A stretch of DNA of 64,000 nt from assembly GCA_905182995.1 (NCBI GenBank), contig CAJJDP010000049.1, positions 133,286 to 197,285 of the forward strand. The letters are read 5' to 3'. The translations under genes were made by a program, and so were the position numbers. The notes beneath the pieces were generated by a model. The model had not been told where the DNA came from and did no database searches. It was given only the letters and a program-made list of their open reading frames with translations. The DNA is from Paramecium octaurelia. Taxonomy: Eukaryota > Ciliophora > Oligohymenophorea > Peniculida > Parameciidae. Shown here piece after piece: positions 57,705 to 64,000 of this stretch; positions within the stretch are counted from its first letter, which is position 1, and the number at the start of each line of letters is the position of its first letter.

Positions 57705-60700
57705 TCATTTATTGATTCTGGCAACTCTAGCTTACAATTTCTGAATTTAAGGTTCTATGTTCATTTATTCTCCAATTTTTGTTTTAATTATTTGAGGCAC
57801 AATTTAAGACTTATGACTAGCCTCTTATGAATTATTATAAACCTAAGAAATTGACTTTTATAATTGTAAGACTGATTTAATAGGTGGATCTATTTAACTT
57901 AAAGTGTAGACTTCTTATTTATTTTGTTGAGTTTTCTATGGGACTAAGACGTTAGGTTATTGAAACATTTTTTGTATCATATCTGACAATGAAACCAATA
58001 AAGTTTAAATCCCTACGGATAATTCATCATCAGGATCCAAAGTATCCAATTACTGTAAAGTATCTTCAATAACTGGCAAAGCAGATTATGCATTTGAATC
58101 TTTAGAAGCCTCAATTTGTGAACGATAAAATTCAAATTTGACTATAGCTTATTTATTAGTAAGTTTCCTATTAGTATTTGTGATTTTTGGTTGACTTGCT
58201 AACATTTCTATGTGCGATTTTAAGCATTGTTCATTCTTACTTCTGCAAACAGGAATCAACATTTAGAAATGATTTGAACATTCTCTACAAATAGTTTAAC
58301 TAGATTCTCCACATTCAATACAACTAAAGGTTCCTGTGTCTCCTGATTCCAAAGTGTGATTCTAAGGAAACTAATTAATACCTCTTCTTTTCAAACTACG
58401 TACATAGAATGAGTGTAATAATTGCTTAACAAATTCCAAATACATTTATTTTGCTTTTTCAGGTGTTAATGAGGTTGATTAGTTTTTTATTTTATTTAAA
58501 ATATTAGCATTATAGATACTAGAATAAACTAATTAAACTAATATTTCTAAATGTTAATTGCCATTTTGATGAGGTATTTGAGAATATTAATAAGTTTTAC
58601 CTCTTTTTTCATATTATGTCTTTATTTTATCATAGAGATATAAGATAATTGGTTTATTGACATCACTTTTCATTTTAGTATCTTGAGGTTTAAGTCTTGT
58701 GAAGTCAGCAAAAGAAGATACAAATCCCTCAACTTACTATAAATGTTGTTATCTTTCAGCAAATATTAGCATTATTATCTAATTGTCAGATGATAAAAAT
58801 TGAGTACTCTACCCTTTTTGTGCATTCTATTTTACTTCTTAAATTTAATCCTGTGTAAGTTGGGTCTAAATATAATAAATACATACCTATTTGTCTACTA
58901 CCTTGGCCAATGCACCAAATTATTTATTCTTTAATTGAGTTATCAGATTTAGAGATGATACATCAGGTCCTAAATACAGTTTATGATGTTTTCCTTAATA
59001 GATTTATAAACTTTTAAGAATCTTTTAATCTTTAATTCCATATATAAAGTCTAACACATATCCTTTCATTCCATCTGAAAGTGATATGAGACCATCTACA
59101 CTATGATTTTAATAAAAAATAGGTGAGTCCAGTGTTAAGAATTCCTCTGGTTGGTAATGAGTTTTAAAATTCTTACTTATCTTTTCAAAAATGAAGGAAT
59201 AATCCTCTAGTTCATCAATACGAATTTCCTTACAAATATGACCAAATGTCACATAATCTAGTATATGATCAAATCTAACTCTTTTGATTTCTCTCATGCC
59301 TAATAATTAGATATAGAAAATGTAGATTAGCGCTGAAATAAATGATTCCAAAATATCTTCATCAATTCTTATGCATTATCTTTTATTTGATATTAGACAT
59401 ATGTATTTGAAGATGCTTTAATCAAAATACAATTTGAATAATTCATAAGGATCACTTGTTTCTATTTCTTATTCTAAATCCACTCTGAACTTCTCATTCA
59501 TATAATAATCCTTAGGGATGTCTGTATTGAAATTAATTTCCTGCCAATATTATTAATATGTTTATTGTTAAGAAGCACAAGGTATATTGCCAGCTCTCTT
59601 AAAATCTATAAATGCTTGGCTATCCATAATGTCATCCATGAAATCAGAATCATTTTCCTCTATAGTTGGCTAAACAACACTTTATCTCTTAACACTTTCT
59701 TATATTTTCGCTTATAATTTGATTTAAGACTCCCTAAGTTAAGATTATTAATGACCACTCAATTGTTCCTTATTTTTTTTTGCTTAATTCAATTCATAAT
59801 TGATATTCCTCTCCAACGTTTATTATTAGAATACAGGTTGTTATCGACTTGGCATAATGGGAGGTCGATCAACCTAATATGAAGAAGTATATTATAGTGT
59901 AATCATGTCTCTTACTCTGGAAGGACTATTACTGAATCTTGATTAATTTTGATTCATTTCAAGATATTTATGATTTAAAGACTATTGTGCAGCCTAAGAT
60001 GAGGATATCATTTAAACTGAACTAACTGTTGGCAACATTTTAGGGGTTGACCCAGCATGAGGGGGAACGAAAGGCTGACTCTTTCTATCCTATTTATTAG
60101 GATACCAGGCTCCTGTACCTAAAGGCATATTAGAAGACTCTTAAACCGCAGTTATCTATTAAGATTATGGAGGAGCATTAGATTTTTCTCTGATTTCTTA
60201 GAATTTGGATAATATGTTTTGAATCTACTATTGAGGTTATGGGGGAGGAGGCTACTTTTACGGTAACACACTGGTTTTAATAAATTAAATTCCTCCATTT
60301 GGTGGTTGCGATTGATCTTCAAAGGTCACATTTACTTTTTTTCTCCCTTATTATTTCTTTAGTCCTGCCTTTGGTGGTACAATCATTGGTTTTTTGAGTA
60401 TTCCCCCATCTTAGTTTTCATTTTCTTATTCAAGATCTTAAGCAATAATGGCCTCTAAAAAGTCTGGTTTATTTGCGAAATGCTCAACTAGAACTTAAAA
60501 TTATTTTTGTTTCTGCACTTAATTGAGTGTGGTTTATGGATTTTTTAGTATTGATCCAGATATGATCACATCATTATTATTACTATTATTTTTGTTGTTA
60601 TAATTGCTATTATTAATTTTTGATTCAGACATTGCAATCTTTTTAGTTAAAACATCTTTAATTTCATCGTAGTCTTGATCAGTCAATTTAGAAGTGATTT

Positions 60701-60968
60701 TTTCTAATTTTTTAATTGATTTCTTTTTCCATCTTAATGCATAAGGTCGACGTAGCATTTATTCTTCTTCAAGTTATTGTCTTTCAATGGTTTCAGTGTT
60801 TTCTATATTTAGTTATTGCTGTGGTTATTACTCAATAATCTATTAAGTTATTTATTTTTATTCCTGTATTGGAGTTGGAATAGCAATTTCCTAGGGATTA
60901 TCAATCATCTCAATTGAATCATCACTTTCTACTTCATAATCAATGACACCTAGTTCTTCATTAAACAT
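57705..60968 (-). CDS. PGML: Domesticated PiggyBac transposase, PiggyMac/PiggyMac-like
   Basis: About 1,080 aa with a single 21-nt intron (GTATGTATTT...TTTAG) near 58880. A long Gln/Asn-rich N-terminal region (residues 1-430) precedes a DDE_Tnp_1_7-type domain. Visible segments: ALIYIFYIQLLGMREIKRVR, FDHILDYVTFGHICKEI, NFKTHYQPEEFLTLDSPIFY (first catalytic Asp position, LTLD), SLSDGMKGYVLDFIYGIKD (GYVLDF is a PiggyBac hallmark) and GKHHKLYLGPDVSSLNL. In the last, canonical LYMDN reads LYLGPD, so the second Asp seems displaced. A cysteine-rich finger, CIECGESSQTICRECSNHF, sits near residue 850. In Paramecium such proteins excise internal eliminated sequences; the altered motif suggests a PiggyMac-like partner rather than the nuclease itself. 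A helical tail follows. Stop TGA 57705. Confidence 0.88.
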
Positions 60969-61080
60969 TACTGTAAAATTATTTAATTCGATACTATTTA
61001 ATTGTGAACTTGTCACTATGTCAAAAATTTGACATACATTTTAATATATAAAATTTATATTTTAAGTATCTATATATAAA

Positions 61081-63280
61081 TCAATCATCTTCTTACTCTT
61101 ACTCTTCTTCAATCTTCATCAAATAGGAATTAATCTATTAATCCAACAAGTCCTTAAGTTTCTCCTTCATATTCTCATCCAATTCTAATTAATGATTAAT
61201 AAATATTATTACTATGTTCTTTAGCAAATTTATTGGCCAAACTGACTGAAGTATCACCTTCGAACACTACAATTCTAGCACTTTTGCCGTCCTCAATCTT
61301 AACATCCACATACAACATGGGAGTGCTTTTGTCACTAATAGGTCTGCTCTTATTCTTCTTTTATTTTGGTTCATTGTTGAGTTCATTCTCGGTAAGACAC
61401 TTCTCCTTTCTTCTAATGGTATTGTTAGTGGTAGTTCCCTTGTTCTTTAAATTTGCAAGAGTCTTCTATCTCAATCTGGCTTCCTTCATTCTTGCAGCCT
61501 ATTTCTCCATTTCTTACACAGCATAATTACTTGCTGAAGTCTTTTAGGCTGGCTTACTGATTTGTGGTTGGAATGTGCAATGCTATTGTTGATTGTCGAA
61601 TTCCACATCCACAGTTGTTCTATCCTCTTGCTTTTAGAGAGGCTTGGCTAATTGATGTAAATCTATTGTAATTTCTCTCGTGATGGATTTACATTCCTTC
61701 ATTCTTTCCTCTTCTACTTGTTTCTTTAACTCTTCCAAACCCTGCTTCTTTTTCTCCTCTTATTATGTGAACCATTCAAACAATGATGAATCTTGTCTTT
61801 TAGCTTCAGCCAATTGTTTAGTTCTATCTGATATCTTGGGTGATCCACATCTGATGTCTGGCTATGGAGATCGAGCCATTCTTCTTCTAACTCCATTTCC
61901 ATTCTGTTACTTAGTATTCAAATATAATTTGTAGAACATCTTGTGTAATTCTTAACAATCACCAACACTCAATATTAGATTTCCATTCTCATCACATTAA
62001 TATTTAGACTTAACCTAAATGTTTTCTTCCACCTTAGGTTTATACAATGGTATTTCTATTAAGTGTTATGGAACTGCCTGGATGGCTAATAAGATAACCA
62101 ATAGGTTTCTTGATAAAACATAAAATCCATTATTCAATTCATTCCACAACATATCACATTATCCAAAACCTAGACCTCCCAAAATTTTTTAAAAATCATC
62201 CTAATATATCTTAGAATAATCCTTTGTTTCTTGAACTCTATCCAAACCGCTCAATTAGTAATAGAATTCCTTAATGAATCTCTAAACAAACCAAGATTAA
62301 CTCTTGTCAGTAGGAGATATTACTGATTATGGAATCATAGTTTCAGTTTATTTCTTTTATTCTAACCTATTTTTAGCATCATTGTATAGGAAATCTTAGA
62401 CTGATTCTTCTCTTTTGATTTCTTTGGATTTCTTGGATATCTAGGGTTTGAATGAATGCCCTAAAGTAGAATCAGGTAATGTCTAAGTCTTAGATTTCAC
62501 TTCATGCAATCTTTCAACAAGAGGCTGTTCGCAATATTTTAATGTTAATTTCTAAGTCTTAACTGTTAATTTAGGACTAGACAATTCCGCCTTTTCATCT
62601 TCCTCTTATTACTTTTAGAGGATTTCTCTCTTTTCATTTACTTTTTGAAGATGTCTCATTTGTTATTCATGAAATTCATCTGCAGAACGAACTTCTTGAT
62701 TTGTAGCTTTTATGGCCATTTTTCTACTCTTCTCATCTATTTATGGTTAAAAGCTGCATTGACTCAAGTATTCAGCATCCAATTATTCTTTGAGTGTTTG
62801 TTTCTTGTCACTAACAAAGGTCTTGTATTCAAGGAGTCTATTACAGACTTCGGGAGTTTTATCTCCATTTTAATTAGGTAGTGAATGTAATCTCTCTGGA
62901 GATAACAACAATTTCTAATCTTTAACATGGAAGGCTCTTTAAGATTTATGGGCTTCCAATGTGTCTGGGATATGATTATAAAGTTATTAGGCGAGAACTG
63001 TGAATTTGGAAGGAGACACAGCCAAAGTTCTAGTTTACCATTGGTTTGGTTTCTCAGAAACAGTAGTTTACATTTATTTTGAGGGACGATTGTTTTCTTT
63101 TTTGGGTTTATCACCATAAACTAGTGATTAAGCCAATTCACCTGGCTTTGACTTTCCATACATATTTGATAATTGATCTAGAGTATGAACCTAGAAATGC
63201 TTACTTAGTGATGTGATTTATTGACGATTATTGTCTCTCTGTTTCATAGAGGGATCATTATTCTAACTCATAACTGACAT
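61081..63280 (-). CDS. Hypothetical protein with C-terminal ubiquitin-like module
   Basis: About 715 aa from ATG 63280 (MSVMSQNNDPSMKQRDNNRQ) to TGA 61081. Most of the protein is polar and probably disordered, with repeated short PQISK-type motifs (GHSFKPQISKKSKEI, CTFQPQISKPAQKTS) and a helical middle (QRFIKEFYYQLSGLDRVQET). Charged coils follow (EEKKKQGLEELKKQVEEERM). The C-terminal 80 residues, STPMLYVDVKIEDGKSARIV, VFEGDTSVSLANKFAKEHK, then LDENMKEKLKDLLDQQI after a 28-nt intron, form a compact module that looks ubiquitin- or PB1-like. Similar tails recur in ciliary and cytoskeletal proteins, so an axonemal role is possible but unproved. Confidence 0.78.
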
Positions 63281-63553
63281 TTTAATAATAAAATTATATT
63301 TATCAATATTCAACATTATCAATGACATTTAAGCTCTTTCTCCAGGGGTGGACTTGATTTAGATAAAGCTATTAAAAATCAAAATTTGTAATAGTAGGTA
63401 CTTCTAACATGTGTCTATACAAATATTATATATTCTATTTAATTGTATTCAGACTAAATTGTAATTCATATCTTATTGCTTATTTGTAATATCTATCACT
63501 TATATATTACTAAATTCCTTTAGATAGGTTATAAAAATAATTAAGTTCATGTT
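63281..63553. other. Divergent spacer, nothing recognised
   Basis: About 270 nt, AT-rich, at the 5' side of the minus-strand gene. No motif stands out. Confidence 0.4.
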
Positions 63554-63874
63554 ATGTTCTATTTTCTAGGAGATGAGTCAGACTTAGTCTAATTAGGAGT
63601 TATTACTGATTTAGATTTGTCTAATTACTAAATATCTATTTATGTCTCTAGATTATTGTTAGAATCATAATTTTAATCTTAATTTGCTAAAATTGGTATT
63701 TATTTAATTTATTCAACTTGCATTTATGAGTAAAACATTTTTGATTATATGAACATAATTAATTATTGTAAAAATATCATTATCTGAATTCAAGCTTAAA
63801 ATTCTTTTATAAATTCTTCTCACATCCAGATATTTAATTTCTGGTTAATCACCAAGGCTTCAGATAAAGAATGA
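63554..63874 (+). CDS. Uncertain small protein near the right edge
   Basis: ATG 63554 opens a frame (MFYFLGDESDLVQLGVITDL) of about 77 codons. Removing a 27-nt segment (GTAAAA...TTCAAG, another AAG-ending intron) extends it to SHIQIFNFWLITKASDKE and TGA 63872. Hydrophobic and Gln-rich; no family is recognised. It could be a chance frame. Confidence 0.3.
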
Positions 63875-64000
63875 GTGTGTATCAAAGAAAATTAATTAAT
63901 ATTTTGAACTACAAAGATATCTAATATTTTTGGTTTTGTAAGCAAGAACTTTGTAAATACTTCAAAGTTCTCCAAAGTTTTATAGTTTATCAGCAATAAA

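Noticed and set aside
62764-63117. Minus-strand 117-codon ORF
   Set aside because: It is a wrong frame of the terminal minus-strand gene; the real frame has TAA/TAG read as Gln.
390-63280. Reading TAA/TAG as stops, making nearly every gene a pseudogene
   Set aside because: Conserved proteins continue through TAA and TAG at Gln positions, so the ciliate code applies.
1-64000. tRNA, rRNA, CRISPR, operon or prophage features
   Set aside because: No cloverleaf, conserved rRNA core, spaced repeats or bacterial signals were recognised by eye.

Overview
This window looks like macronuclear (somatic) DNA of a Paramecium-type ciliate. The DNA is very AT-rich. Long protein-like frames appear only if TAA and TAG are read as Gln and TGA is the only stop (ciliate code). 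Frames are repeatedly interrupted by tiny introns of about 19-38 nt, mostly GTA...TAG. Intergenic gaps are often only 20-100 nt. No rRNA, tRNA, CRISPR array, operon or bacterial promoter was seen. All gene models below were hand-translated with the ciliate code, so exact splice sites carry some uncertainty.

Left part (1-24 kb): a hypothetical gene pair (390-4168); a plant-type ATP phosphofructokinase; an HMG-box-like protein; a BAR-like endocytic adaptor with NPF motifs; the E2 subunit of branched-chain 2-oxoacid dehydrogenase; a Bax-inhibitor-1 family membrane protein; a NAP1 histone chaperone; a metallo-beta-lactamase/double-rhodanese persulfide dioxygenase; a pepsin-type protease; prefoldin subunit 2; a small two-helix membrane protein; BET3/TRAPPC3; a PH-domain/papain-fold fusion; and a PDCD2/Tsr4 homologue.

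Centre (24-41.6 kb): a roughly 2,200-residue, nearly intronless protein ending in leucine-rich repeats and a patatin phospholipase domain; a coiled-coil protein; an acidic-tailed unknown; a CDCA7-type zinc-finger protein; a tiny protein with a PP1-docking motif; and a WDR62/MAPKBP1-type double WD40 propeller.

Right part (41.6-64 kb): a compact minus-strand run of sphingosine kinase, MORN protein, DRC12-like coiled coil and TRAPPC8; a divergent small membrane protein; a double-FHA protein, pescadillo, a four-helix membrane protein and a second MORN protein; a secreted eight-cysteine peptide; a decayed large GTPase; and a domesticated PiggyBac transposase of the PiggyMac/PiggyMac-like kind. A minus-strand protein with a C-terminal ubiquitin-like module closes the window.

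Themes: vesicle traffic (two TRAPP subunits, BAR-NPF adaptor), ribosome biogenesis (pescadillo, PDCD2), mitochondrial and sulfur metabolism, and genome rearrangement (PiggyMac-like). The most notable items are the PiggyMac-like gene, the LRR-patatin giant, the CstB-like fusion, the PH-papain fusion, the GTPase relic, and a recurring class of introns that appear to end in AAG instead of TAG.
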